DNA of 64,000 nucleotides from Gammaproteobacteria bacterium. Its GTDB lineage: Bacteria > Pseudomonadota > Gammaproteobacteria > Pseudomonadales > Cellvibrionaceae. The notes under the pieces were generated by a model that ran no database searches, was not told the DNA's origin, and saw only the letters and a list, made by a program, of their open reading frames with translations. The stretch spans positions 248,001-312,000 of the forward strand of contig SEBU01000001.1 in the NCBI GenBank assembly GCA_004173475.1, written 5' to 3'. This document shows, one piece after another, positions 17,816 through 27,121 of this stretch. The first letter of the stretch is position 1; every line of letters starts with the position of its first letter. Both the position numbers and the translations under genes were made by a program.

Positions 17816-20806
17816 ATGACTGCAGTTAATGCCACAGTGCGTTTGCAATTTCATCAAGGATTCACGCTTGATGACGCTGTAACACTGGTCCCTTATTTTA
17901 AACGTCTCGGTATAAGCCACATTTACGCATCACCTCTGTTGAAAGCCCGTGCAGGTTCAATGCACGGCTATGACGTGGTCGACCCTTCGTGTATTAATCC
18001 TGAGCTTGGTGGCGAGCCTGCACTTGAACGTTTGGTAACAGCGCTTCGTGAACACCAAATGGGGCTAATTGTGGATATCGTCTGCAATCACATGGCGGTT
18101 GGTAAGGATGACAACCCCTGGTGGCTAGATGTTTTACAGTGGGGCTTAAAAAGTCCTTATGCGCGCTACTTTGATATTCAGTGGAATTCACCCGACCCTT
18201 TATTGAAGGGACAACTGCTATTACCTTTTTTAAGTGGTAATTACGGCGAGGTATTGGCTGCCGGCGACATTACGCTACATTTTGATTCGCAATCGGGCGA
18301 ATTTTTCGCAAAACATTACGACCACAAATTTCCGATTTATCCGCCTAGCTACGGGCACATTTTGCGACATGCGAAGCATCCAGCGCTGCAACCTTTTATT
18401 CGTTTATTTGAAGCCTTGGAGACCGCCGAAAAAGATGAAGAGCGTTCGCAAGATGCAAAAGTATTGCACAAGCAATTAGGCACACTCGCGCAAAATGAGG
18501 CGGTGGCTGAGAGCATTGCAGAGGCTATAAAAGCCTACGATGTCTCAATTCACGAAACCGCGGTTCACGAAACAGCAGTCTCTGAAAAACAAGCTGCATT
18601 AGAAACCACGGCACATGATGACCATTTGGTGAGAGACGAACATTCAGGCGATTTGCATCCCGATTGGCAACACAATGAAAATTTGCAACGCTTACATGAG
18701 TTACTTGAGTTGCAACATTATCGGCTTGCGAGCTGGCGCACAGCGTCAGACGATATAAATTGGCGCCGCTTTTTTGATGTGAATGAGCTTGCAGGATTAC
18801 GTATAGAACGCTCAGAGGTTTTTGAAGCGAGCCACGGAAAAATTTTCGAATTAGTTGCTAAGGGCTGGATTGATGGCTTGCGAATCGATCATGTCGATGG
18901 CCTCGCAAATCCCCGCGCCTATTGCCGTAAATTGCGTCGTAGACTCGACAATCTCCATGCCCAACGTCCACCGGAATTGGCGCAAGACCACATGCCAATT
19001 TATGTTGAAAAAATTTTGGCTGATAAAGAAAAGCTCAACACCAGCTGGCGCACCGACGGTACGACCGGCTATGAATTTATGAACCAGGTTTCGCTGTTGC
19101 AACACGATCCGCGTGGTGAACTACAGTTATTTGATCTGTGGACGCGCATTAGCGGCAGACAAGGCACCTTTAAAGATGAAGCGCGTGAAGCCAGACGTTT
19201 GGTGCTTGCCAGTAGTTTGGCTGGAGACGTAGAAACAGTTGCGCAGGGGCTCCTACAAATTGCGAGAACCGACATAGCTACACGCGATTTACCGCTTGGC
19301 GCTATTCGCCGCGCTTTAATTGAAATCGTTGTTCACTTTCCTGTGTATCGCACTTATGCAAACGCGTGTGGACGAGCGGAACAAGACCAAATCTATTTTA
19401 ACGAAGCGCTTACCGGCGCGCGCCAATCCCTGGCGGAAAGTGACTGGCCTATTTTAGATTATTTGGAACCCTGGCTCGGCGGCTTGGCACTTCACGCATT
19501 ACCGCCTGGCCCTATCCGAAACTTGCGTAAAAAAACGATTGCGCGCTTTCAGCAGCTCACATCACCTGCTGCTGCAAAAGCGGTAGAAGACACAGCCTGT
19601 TATCGCTCCGCTGTTCTACTCTCGCGTAACGACGTCGGGTTTGACCCCCAGAATTTTAGTGCACCGCTCAGCCAGTTCCACGAACAAAACCGGGAACGCG
19701 CACTGTATTTCCCGGCCAACTTATTAGCTACAGCAACCCACGATCATAAGCGCGGGGAAGATACGCGTGCGCGCATCGCCGTTATCAGCGAGCGATCTGT
19801 TTGGTTCGCGGGCAAGCTTGAGCAGTGGCAGGCTCTATCCACACCGCTAAAGACCACTCTTGATGATGGTGTAGCACCCTCACCTGGCGACGAAATCATG
19901 TTGTACCAAGTTCTCTTGGGAACCTGGCCTTTATCCCTGATGGAAACGGACGCAGTTAACTCTGAAACAATCCAACATTACCTTGAGCGTATGTTGCGTT
20001 GGCAAGAAAAGGCGCTGCGTGAGGCCAAGCTACGCACCAGCTGGAGCGCACCCAACGGCGCGTATGAAACCGCCAATCAAGAATTTTTAACACACTTGCT
20101 CACGGCAGCGGATATGAAGCCATTGCGTGATGACATCATAAACTCAGCGGCTTCACTTGCTCCTGCGGGCGCGTTAAATGGCCTTACACAAACCCTGTTG
20201 CGCATGACGGCGCCAGGCATACCAGATCTCTACCAAGGCTGTGAGTTTTGGGATTTTAGTTTGGTTGACCCCGATAATCGCCAGCCTGTCGATTTTGGCG
20301 CGCGCGTTGCAGCTCTCTCATCAAACTTAGGAGCCGACTCAAGCTCGCAACCTGATCTGTCCGAGTTGATGTCGCTCTGGCGAGATGGCCGTATCAAACA
20401 ATGGCTGATTGCCGCAACTCTGCGTCTACGCCATCAATACCACACTCTGTTTTCAACGGGAGACTACCAACAGCTCGTCGTTGAAGGCGAGTGCGCAGAC
20501 CAGGTGGTTGCATTTGCTCGATTACACGAGGGCCGCTGTTTAGTGGTGATTGCACCCAGACTGTGCTCTAACTTGCTGGGTGATAGCACAATTCCTCTGG
20601 TTAATCCCACGGCGTGGGGCAATACGTGTGTCTTATTTCCTCCGGAAGTCGACGAGTCGAGCAAGTTGGTTGAGAGCCTGGCACCTGTTAATGAAAGTCT
20701 TGGAAGTTCTTGTTCGGTCAGCGAGTTACTGGCCAAATCACCGATCAACATTCTTATTTTCGAGGTTGGTTCTGACAACAAACCAGCCGCACCTTCATTC
20801 ACCTGA
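17816..20806 (+). CDS. treY: Malto-oligosyltrehalose synthase
   Basis: TreY converts the reducing end of alpha-1,4-glucan to a trehalose unit. The 996-residue length is slightly long for the family. N-terminal hallmarks are TVRLQFHQGFTLDDAVTLVP and HGYDVVDP. Catalytic residues are Asp358 (DGLRIDHVDGL) and Glu398 (IYVEKILADKEKL). The C-terminal APGIPDLYQGCEFWDFSLVDP is diagnostic. Relative to the family there is an acidic, His/Glu-rich insertion near 242-285 that contains a direct HETAV duplication. The ribosome site (AGAG) is modest. A 15-bp gap to the DUF2934 gene shows co-transcription. Confidence 0.95.
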   Translation: MTAVNATVRLQFHQGFTLDDAVTLVPYFKRLGISHIYASPLLKARAGSMHGYDVVDPSCINPELGGEPALERLVTALREHQMGLIVDIVCNHMAVGKDDNPWWLDVLQWGLKSPYARYFDIQWNSPDPLLKGQLLLPFLSGNYGEVLAAGDITLHFDSQSGEFFAKHYDHKFPIYPPSYGHILRHAKHPALQPFIRLFEALETAEKDEERSQDAKVLHKQLGTLAQNEAVAESIAEAIKAYDVSIHETAVHETAVSEKQAALETTAHDDHLVRDEHSGDLHPDWQHNENLQRLHELLELQHYRLASWRTASDDINWRRFFDVNELAGLRIERSEVFEASHGKIFELVAKGWIDGLRIDHVDGLANPRAYCRKLRRRLDNLHAQRPPELAQDHMPIYVEKILADKEKLNTSWRTDGTTGYEFMNQVSLLQHDPRGELQLFDLWTRISGRQGTFKDEAREARRLVLASSLAGDVETVAQGLLQIARTDIATRDLPLGAIRRALIEIVVHFPVYRTYANACGRAEQDQIYFNEALTGARQSLAESDWPILDYLEPWLGGLALHALPPGPIRNLRKKTIARFQQLTSPAAAKAVEDTACYRSAVLLSRNDVGFDPQNFSAPLSQFHEQNRERALYFPANLLATATHDHKRGEDTRARIAVISERSVWFAGKLEQWQALSTPLKTTLDDGVAPSPGDEIMLYQVLLGTWPLSLMETDAVNSETIQHYLERMLRWQEKALREAKLRTSWSAPNGAYETANQEFLTHLLTAADMKPLRDDIINSAASLAPAGALNGLTQTLLRMTAPGIPDLYQGCEFWDFSLVDPDNRQPVDFGARVAALSSNLGADSSSQPDLSELMSLWRDGRIKQWLIAATLRLRHQYHTLFSTGDYQQLVVEGECADQVVAFARLHEGRCLVVIAPRLCSNLLGDSTIPLVNPTAWGNTCVLFPPEVDESSKLVESLAPVNESLGSSCSVSELLAKSPINILIFEVGSDNKPAAPSFT
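18551..18580 (+). repeat. Tandem 15-bp duplication inside treY
   Basis: Two imperfect 15-bp copies (18551-18565 and 18566-18580; 3 differences) encode HETAV twice. They lie in the linker-like insertion of TreY, away from catalytic residues. Confidence 0.7.
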
Positions 20807-20821
20807 TAGGGGAGACATCAC

Positions 20822-21388
20822 ATGAATACCAACGAGCATCGTATACGCGAGTATGCCTACCAAATTTGGGAGTCCGAGGGGAAGCCGCACGGTCAGTGTG
20901 AACGTCACTGGAGCATGGCCTGTACGCTAGCGCAGACGCAAATGGAGAGTGAGCTTGCTGCGAATGATAGTGCCCAGCAGATGGCGTCTACCGAACCGAT
21001 TGAGCCGATTTCCCCTACTCAACCTGCGCAACCTGTAACACCAAGTGATCCTATTCAGCCGACAGATCCGGTACAACCAGCCCAACCCGTGCAGCCTGCC
21101 TCGCCCAGCGCGCAGTTTGCTGAAGGCCCGGCAGCTGAGGCGGCAGTGAAAAAACCGGGTACAAAAAAAGTGAACGTCGATGAAGTGATTGCGAGAGTCG
21201 CAACCAACGAAAAAGCAGCAGCAAGAAAAAAGTCTGCCGGAAAAGGCGAACTTAATACGGACGTAAAAATTAAAACGGATATGCGCAAAACTGATGCGGC
21301 ATCTACATCAAAGAAAACCGAGAACACCGAAACCAAAAAGACCGCTAAACCCAGAAAAACTAAAGCGGTTGAAAACGAATTGAGTTAA
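20822..21388 (+). CDS. DUF2934 protein with Pro/Gln repeats and Lys-rich tail
   Basis: A 188-residue protein. The first ~38 residues are a DUF2934 module (RIREYAYQIWESEGKPHG, then CERHWSMA). Next is a Pro-rich stretch (~55-100) of short repeats (PAQPVTPSDPIQPTDPVQP). The last ~75 residues are rich in Lys, Ala and Thr. Function is unknown. A short DUF2934 gene occupies the same place between treY and glgX in pseudomonads, so a role in the glucan-trehalose pathway is plausible. The Pro-rich and Lys-rich parts look like additions to that short form. The gene lies 15 bp after treY and 31 bp before glgX. Confidence 0.82.
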   Translation: MNTNEHRIREYAYQIWESEGKPHGQCERHWSMACTLAQTQMESELAANDSAQQMASTEPIEPISPTQPAQPVTPSDPIQPTDPVQPAQPVQPASPSAQFAEGPAAEAAVKKPGTKKVNVDEVIARVATNEKAAARKKSAGKGELNTDVKIKTDMRKTDAASTSKKTENTETKKTAKPRKTKAVENELS

Positions 21389-21419
21389 GCAGCCTAACTG
21401 CTTTTGCTAAGGAGTCGCT

Positions 21420-23585
21420 ATGACTAAACATGAGAGACCTGATCAACTAACCCTATCCTCCAGAACCTGCGAAGGCCAACCTTTTCCTTTAGGGGCCACT
21501 TGGGATGGACAGGGCGTAAACTTTGCAATCTTCTCAGCTCATGCGACCAAGGTTGAATTGTGCTTGTTCGACGCAGAAGGTAAAGCGGAACTTGAACGCA
21601 TCGAACTACCCGAATTTACCGACGAAATCTGGCACGGTTATTTGCCAGGCCTACAGCCCGGGCAAGTCTATGGCTACCGTGTTTACGGCCCTTACGAACC
21701 AACCGCGGGTCACCGCTTTAACCCGAACAAATTGTTGATGGACCCTTATGCCAAACAGTTGGTCGGCGAATTAATTTGGGACGATGCCTTGTTTGGCTAT
21801 ACCATTGGCCACCCGGATCTAGACCTCAGTTTTGATGAACGCGACAGCGCACCTTTTGTACCCAAAGCAATGGTCATCGACCCGGCCTTCGACTGGAATG
21901 GCAAGCAGGCCTACCGAGTGCCCTGGGACAAAACCATCATTTACGAAACCCATTTAAAGGGCATCAGCAAACTTCACCCGTCGGTGCCAGAGCGTTTGCG
22001 CGGCACCTGCGCTGGTTTGACCAATAAAGATTTACTCGAACACCTTAAATCCTTGGGTGTGACGAGCGTTGAATTGCTGCCGGTTCACGCCTTTCTGCAT
22101 GACAACCATCTTCTCGAAAAAGGGCTAACGAATTACTGGGGCTACAACACCATCGCGTTCCTAACGCCCCACGCTGAATACCTAGCGAGCGGCCACTTGC
22201 ACGAATTTAAGGAAATGGCTGCCTGCCTCCATGAAGCTGGTCTGGAACTCATTTTGGATGTGGTTTACAACCACACCGCTGAAGGCAGTGAATTAGGCCC
22301 AACCTTGTCTATGCGCGGCATAGATAACGCTACTTACTACCGCTTACTGCCCGATAACCCGCGTTATTACATCAACGATTCAGGCACAGGTAACACACTT
22401 GACCTTACTCACCCTTGCGTATTACGTCTGGTAACTGACTCACTTCGTTATTGGACAACCGAAATGGGCGTCGATGGATTCCGGTTCGATTTGGGCACAA
22501 TTTTGGCCCGCGAAACTACCGGCTTTAACGAGCGCCACGGATTCCACGTCGCCTGCCGGCAAGACCCGGTATTGAGCCAACTTAAGTTGATCGCCGAGCC
22601 TTGGGATTGCGGCCCTGGTGGTTATCAAGTTGGCGCATTTCCTCCCGGTTGGCTTGAGTGGAACGATCGCTTCCGCGATACGGTACGCGCATTCTGGCGC
22701 GGAGACGGCGGCAAGTTACCCGAGTTAGCCAGCCGCATAACCGCGTCTGGAGACCTATTTAACTGGGGCGGACGTAGACCTTTCGCATCAGTAAATTTCA
22801 TTACCGCGCATGACGGTTTCACCATGCGCGACCTCGTGAGTTACAACGAAAAACACAACGAAGCCAATGGCGATGAAAATCGTGATGGCAATGACAACAA
22901 TATTTCCTATAACCACGGCGCTGAGGGCGATACAGACGACGCTAATATTCGAGAGATTCGCTTACGTCAGATTCGCAATTTATTAAGCACACTCCTGCTG
23001 TCCCAAGGTACTCCAATGCTGGTTGCGGGGGATGAATATGGACGCAGCCAACACGGCAATAACAATGTTTATTGTCAGGACAACGAACTGAGTTGGTTAG
23101 ATTGGAATTGGGATGACGAAGCCAAAGGCTTGGTTGAGTTCACCAAAAAATTGACCAGCTTACGCCGCGAATATCCAATCCTTCGACGCGGGCGCTTTTT
23201 GGTGGGTGCTTATAACGAAGAGTTGGGCGTAAAAGATGTCACCTGGCTTGCGCCATCCGGCAATGAAATGAACGATGAATTGTGGAGCACAACACCGGTC
23301 TCCTGCCTCGGCATTATTCTGGATGGCCGGGCGCAAACCAGCGGTATTCATAGACGCGGATGCGACACGACATTGTTGATTATTTTTAACGCTCACCATG
23401 AAGGCATAAATTTTACCTTGCCCGAAGTTGTTCAGGGTTGCTGTTGGTTAAGGCTACTGGACACATCAAATCCTGATGGCGAATTAAACGATGTTCACAA
23501 TTTTGGAGAGGATTTTTGCGCTCATGATCGCTCAGTAATTCTTTTCAAACTTACCACCGAAGAATGCAAGGCGCATCATGAATAA
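21420..23585 (+). CDS. glgX: Glycogen debranching enzyme (isoamylase type)
   Basis: GlgX cuts alpha-1,6 branches from limit dextrin and supplies linear malto-oligosaccharides for TreY. The 721-residue enzyme has an N-terminal CBM48 domain (PFPLGATWDGQGVNFAIFSA), then the family block YGYRVYGPYEP with GHRFNPNKLLMDPYAK. Catalytic acids are Asp357 (DGFRFDLGTI), Glu393 (LIAEPWDCG) and Asp465 (TAHDGFTMRDLVSYN). The C-terminal DNELSWLDWNW is typical. The ATG has a AAGGAG ribosome site. The stop overlaps the next gene by 8 bp, which ties the glucan genes to the ybhP-clsB-ybhN trio. Confidence 0.96.
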   Translation: MTKHERPDQLTLSSRTCEGQPFPLGATWDGQGVNFAIFSAHATKVELCLFDAEGKAELERIELPEFTDEIWHGYLPGLQPGQVYGYRVYGPYEPTAGHRFNPNKLLMDPYAKQLVGELIWDDALFGYTIGHPDLDLSFDERDSAPFVPKAMVIDPAFDWNGKQAYRVPWDKTIIYETHLKGISKLHPSVPERLRGTCAGLTNKDLLEHLKSLGVTSVELLPVHAFLHDNHLLEKGLTNYWGYNTIAFLTPHAEYLASGHLHEFKEMAACLHEAGLELILDVVYNHTAEGSELGPTLSMRGIDNATYYRLLPDNPRYYINDSGTGNTLDLTHPCVLRLVTDSLRYWTTEMGVDGFRFDLGTILARETTGFNERHGFHVACRQDPVLSQLKLIAEPWDCGPGGYQVGAFPPGWLEWNDRFRDTVRAFWRGDGGKLPELASRITASGDLFNWGGRRPFASVNFITAHDGFTMRDLVSYNEKHNEANGDENRDGNDNNISYNHGAEGDTDDANIREIRLRQIRNLLSTLLLSQGTPMLVAGDEYGRSQHGNNNVYCQDNELSWLDWNWDDEAKGLVEFTKKLTSLRREYPILRRGRFLVGAYNEELGVKDVTWLAPSGNEMNDELWSTTPVSCLGIILDGRAQTSGIHRRGCDTTLLIIFNAHHEGINFTLPEVVQGCCWLRLLDTSNPDGELNDVHNFGEDFCAHDRSVILFKLTTEECKAHHE

Positions 23586-24399
23586 CGCGAGTAAAAATAT
23601 GTCTGAAATAATTTCCTCCGGCTCGGAGGAAATTACCCAGCAAAATTTTAATACGCCTGCGGTAAACAAAGTGCGCATTCTCACCCTGAATATGCACAAA
23701 GGTTTCACCTTCTTCAACAGGCGTTTTATTTTGCCGGAGCTTCGCGATGCCGTGCGAGCCTTATCAACGGATATTGTATTTTTGCAGGAGGTGCATGGCA
23801 CTCACCTCCAACACGCCGAGCGTTTTTCCGACTGGCCAAAAGTATCGCAATACGAATTTTTGGCGGACAGCATGTGGCCTGAATATTCGTACGGGCGCAA
23901 TGCAGTTTATCCTCACGGCGATCACGGTAACGCCCTACTCTCTAAATACCCTATCGCCCGTTACCAAAACCTTGATGTATCTATAGGTAAGATTGAGCAG
24001 CGGGGTTTGCTCCACTCAGTTTTAAAATTACCCGACAACAAACAGCTGCATGCAATCTGTGTGCACCTGGGTTTGCGAGAAAATCACCGCCAGCAACAAC
24101 TGAAATTATTATGCGACCTTGTGCAAAGTTTTCCCGCAGGCGAAGCAGTCATCGTTGCAGGCGACTTCAACGACTGGCGAGTGCGCGCGAATAAAATTCT
24201 CGCAACAGTTGGGTTTCATGAAGCATTTGTAGACGCGTTCGGAAAATCCGCGAAAAGTTTTCCAGCGCGCTGGCCCCTTTTATCATTGGACCGGGTTTAC
24301 GTCCGTAATGCCACCAGTAAAAATCCTGAGGTGTTACACGATTTACCTTGGTCGCACTTATCCGATCACGCCCCTTTAAGTGTGGAGGTTCATATATGA
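23578..24399 (+). CDS. YbhP-like endonuclease/exonuclease/phosphatase family protein
   Basis: A 273-residue member of the EEP metallo-phosphoesterase superfamily. Motifs are complete: LTLNMHKG, the metal Glu in VFLQEVHGTHLQHAE, GDFNDWR, LDRVYVRN and the terminal SDHAPLSVEV. No signal peptide is evident. Substrate is unknown; this superfamily includes nucleases, sphingomyelinases and phosphoinositide phosphatases, so a lipid or DNA substrate is equally possible. The next two genes are clsB-like and ybhN-like, the same trio as E. coli ybhPON. The start overlaps glgX by 8 bp and the stop overlaps clsB (ATGA). Confidence 0.85.
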   Translation: MNNASKNMSEIISSGSEEITQQNFNTPAVNKVRILTLNMHKGFTFFNRRFILPELRDAVRALSTDIVFLQEVHGTHLQHAERFSDWPKVSQYEFLADSMWPEYSYGRNAVYPHGDHGNALLSKYPIARYQNLDVSIGKIEQRGLLHSVLKLPDNKQLHAICVHLGLRENHRQQQLKLLCDLVQSFPAGEAVIVAGDFNDWRVRANKILATVGFHEAFVDAFGKSAKSFPARWPLLSLDRVYVRNATSKNPEVLHDLPWSHLSDHAPLSVEVHI

Positions 24400-25670
24400 A
24401 TAACGAATGGCGCGATGGCAATACCATTAATCTGTTGATTAACGGTGAAGATTTTTATCCCAGGGCAATGGAATGTATTCGCAACGCAAAAACCGAAGTA
24501 TTGCTGGAAACATTTATTTTCGCAGAAGATAAAATTGGCCATGAAATGCAGGAAGCATTGGTTGCGGCAGCAAGTCGCGGAGTTCGGGTTGATATTACCG
24601 TAGACGATTACGGCACTTTCGACCTTAGCAAAGAATTTGTGGATAAATTAATTAATGCGGGCGCGAAGCTACATATATTTGACCCACAACCTAATTTTCG
24701 CGGCGTGAGATTCAATTTTTTCCGCCGTTTACATCGCAAGCTGATCGTGGTGGACAACGAAATTGCATTTGTTGGAGGCATTAATATTTCTGACGACCAT
24801 CTACTCGATTTCGGGCCTAAAGCCAAACAGGATTATGCGGTGGAATTGCACGGCCCTGTAGTGGCGGACATTCGTCAAGCCTGCATGGAACTATTAATTC
24901 GTGCGTCCAGCAAACAGGACGCTCTTGAATATAAAAAGCACTACAACCAACCTGCTCCCGAAGCGTGCGGTAATTCAAAAGTTTTATTATCCGTTCGTGA
25001 CAACCAAAAACATTCAAAAGATATTCAACAACAATATCTGCTGGCGATGCGGCTCGCAAAAAAGCGAATCATTATTGCCAATGCATACTTCTTCCCAAGC
25101 TACAGAATTCTTCGCGAGCTACGCCGTGCAGCGCGCCGCGGAGTTGAAGTCCGCCTCATTTTACAAGGCCGCCCGGATATGGCTTGGGTAAGCATGTTGT
25201 CCAGCTTGCTCTACAGTTATTTAATGCGCTCGGGTGTCGTAATTCATGAATATTGCAAACGCCCATTGCATGGAAAAGTAGCCTTAATTGACGATGAGTG
25301 GTGCACAGTTGGCTCAAGTAACCTGGACCCATTAAGCCTTTCGTTGAATCTTGAAGCGAATGTCGTTGTGATGGATTCCGAGCTCAACCAAAAACTTTTC
25401 GAACATTTTGAAGACCTGTCTTCATCCTGCTGCAAACCAGTCAACATGAAAGTGGCGAAGAGAGGCTACTGGTGGCGGACACCTTTAATATTTTTGAGTT
25501 TCCATTTCCTGCGTCACTTCCCTGGTATTTTCGGATGGTTACCAGCTCACAGTCCCGAGCTTAAATTAATAAAATCAAAAAAACGCGCCTATGGTGAGCG
25601 AGCATTTAATTTCAAGAGCACGCCGCTGGAGGAAAAAAATCAGGATAATTTAAAGGTAGTGAGGGATTAG
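24396..25670 (+). CDS. clsB: Cardiolipin synthase B-type phospholipase D family enzyme
   Basis: A 424-residue enzyme with two HKD motifs: His113 in HRKLIVVDNE with GGINISDD, and His292 in HGKVALIDDE with GSSNLDPLS. ClsB makes cardiolipin by transphosphatidylation at the inner membrane. There are no N-terminal membrane helices, which fits ClsB rather than ClsA. The N-terminus (NLLINGEDFYPRAMECI) and ETFIFAEDKIG are typical. The ATG at 24396 overlaps the previous stop and has GGAGG upstream. The frame extends upstream to 24348, but that part overlaps the preceding gene. ybhN follows after 7 bp. Confidence 0.92.
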   Translation: MNNEWRDGNTINLLINGEDFYPRAMECIRNAKTEVLLETFIFAEDKIGHEMQEALVAAASRGVRVDITVDDYGTFDLSKEFVDKLINAGAKLHIFDPQPNFRGVRFNFFRRLHRKLIVVDNEIAFVGGINISDDHLLDFGPKAKQDYAVELHGPVVADIRQACMELLIRASSKQDALEYKKHYNQPAPEACGNSKVLLSVRDNQKHSKDIQQQYLLAMRLAKKRIIIANAYFFPSYRILRELRRAARRGVEVRLILQGRPDMAWVSMLSSLLYSYLMRSGVVIHEYCKRPLHGKVALIDDEWCTVGSSNLDPLSLSLNLEANVVVMDSELNQKLFEHFEDLSSSCCKPVNMKVAKRGYWWRTPLIFLSFHFLRHFPGIFGWLPAHSPELKLIKSKKRAYGERAFNFKSTPLEEKNQDNLKVVRD

Positions 25671-25677
25671 GGACATT

Positions 25678-26658
25678 ATGACCGCATCCGTGGCCGCAAA
25701 ATCAAATGAGCGAGATAAAGCTTCACCTAACAAGAAATGGGTATGGGCAAAACGAGCCCTAACAGCGTTTTTCTTTATTCTCATACCCGTACTTTTGTAT
25801 ATGGTGCTGAAAAACATTGAATGGCAGGAGGTAAAACAAGCCATCCATGCTTATCAATTAAAAACTTTGTTGCTGGGATGCTTAATCGCCATGGCAAGCT
25901 TTTTAGTCTTCAGTAGTTACGATTTAATCTCGCTGCACTATTTAAAAAACCCCATAAAAATTCGCGAGGTTTTACCTCTCGCATTTGTCGGTTGCGTATT
26001 CGCGCTAAACCTGGCTTGGATAGGCGGCGTTGCCTCGCGCTTCCGCCTTTATTCTCGTTTAGGGCTCGACCCCGTTACCATCACTAAAGTTATCAGCACA
26101 AATATCATTACCAACTGGTTGGGTTACACCATTGTTGGAGGAATAATTTTTACATCTGGCCTGCTGGATTTGCCCGACAATTGGAAGATGGGAAACACGG
26201 CATTGCAATTTATTGGAGTTGGTTTATTAATTGTTGCAAGCAGTTATTTTGCCGCTTGCCGATTTTCAAAAAAACGCACTTTTCGTTTCTTTAAACAGGA
26301 AATTAGCTTACCAAACTTTAAACTCGCTCTTTTTCAAGCCGCTTTTGCATCGCTAAACTGGTGTTTAATGGCGCTGCTAATTTACACGTTGTTAACTGGC
26401 AAAATATCCTATCCAACGGTGTTAGGAATTCTACTTATGTGCAGCATCGCCGGGGCAGTCACGCACGTACCCGCTGGTCTTGGTGTTATTGAAGCTATAT
26501 TCGTCGCAATGCTAAGTCATCAGCTATCCAAGGGCAGCATCATTGCCGCGCTGATCGGATATAGAGTCATTTATTTTCTGCTGCCGTTGTCGATCGCAGC
26601 GCTAGTATACTTGGTGCTTGAGATTCGCTATAAGAGAAAGGAAGGTAAAAGTACCTAG
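25678..26658 (+). CDS. ybhN: YbhN / lysylphosphatidylglycerol synthase-like membrane protein
   Basis: A 326-residue inner-membrane protein with about eight hydrophobic segments (near 22-40, 58-78, 98-118, 135-160, 175-195, 225-245, 248-272, 285-310). It shows family features ALNLAWIGGVASRFRLYSRL and HVPAGLGVIEAIFV. This is the transmembrane domain of the LPG synthase superfamily without a synthase part, as in E. coli YbhN. Its role is not settled; its constant pairing with clsB suggests phospholipid handling. A polar N-terminal tail (~1-18) precedes the first helix. It ends the long plus-strand run from treY. Confidence 0.88.
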   Translation: MTASVAAKSNERDKASPNKKWVWAKRALTAFFFILIPVLLYMVLKNIEWQEVKQAIHAYQLKTLLLGCLIAMASFLVFSSYDLISLHYLKNPIKIREVLPLAFVGCVFALNLAWIGGVASRFRLYSRLGLDPVTITKVISTNIITNWLGYTIVGGIIFTSGLLDLPDNWKMGNTALQFIGVGLLIVASSYFAACRFSKKRTFRFFKQEISLPNFKLALFQAAFASLNWCLMALLIYTLLTGKISYPTVLGILLMCSIAGAVTHVPAGLGVIEAIFVAMLSHQLSKGSIIAALIGYRVIYFLLPLSIAALVYLVLEIRYKRKEGKST

Positions 26659-26850
26659 TAAAATAAGAACAGTAGTTAACACGGAGAAAAACAACTTAAA
26701 ATGCATTTGTGGCAACCGAGACAAACTTTAATCGATACGTCAATGTAAGGGCGATAAATCTAATAAATTAAACAAACTAACCAAACTAAACAATAAATTT
26801 CCCAGTCCACCACTAAACACAGCGTTATAAAATTCTGTTAGATTTAAGAT
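26659..26850. other. Intergenic region after ybhN
   Basis: AT-rich convergent region between ybhN and the 47-residue minus-strand gene. No clear terminator hairpin or credible ORF was seen. Confidence 0.45.
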
Positions 26851-26994
26851 TTAATTAGGGGAATTGTCAGGTACGCTACAGTCGACGTAACCAGCGGTGT
26901 GATCACAGTCTGTGCGTAGACCGTAAATAACAAAGGCAAGGGTGGCCACACATATCAACGTAATAAGCACAACAATAGGTTTTGATAGCTTCAT
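26851..26994 (-). CDS. 47-residue single-span membrane protein
   Basis: A very small ORF (47 residues). It has a Lys-containing N-terminus, one hydrophobic helix (PIVVLITLICVATLAFVIYG) and a short tail with two cysteines (TDCDHTAGYVDC). The ribosome site is textbook: GGAG, six bases before the ATG. The tail should face the periplasm if the N-terminus is inside, where the two Cys could pair. No family was recognised. Its position among stress genes is suggestive only. Confidence 0.6.
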   Translation of the reverse strand: MKLSKPIVVLITLICVATLAFVIYGLRTDCDHTAGYVDCSVPDNSPN

Positions 26995-27121
26995 AAAATC
27001 TCCATAATCCAAAAATTATAATTATCATAAATTAACTATTTCCTAAACGGCCAATAGTAAATCCATTTCCTCACCGTCCTTGCATTACTTATACCCACTA
27101 TAAGTATTGTCACATAATTAA

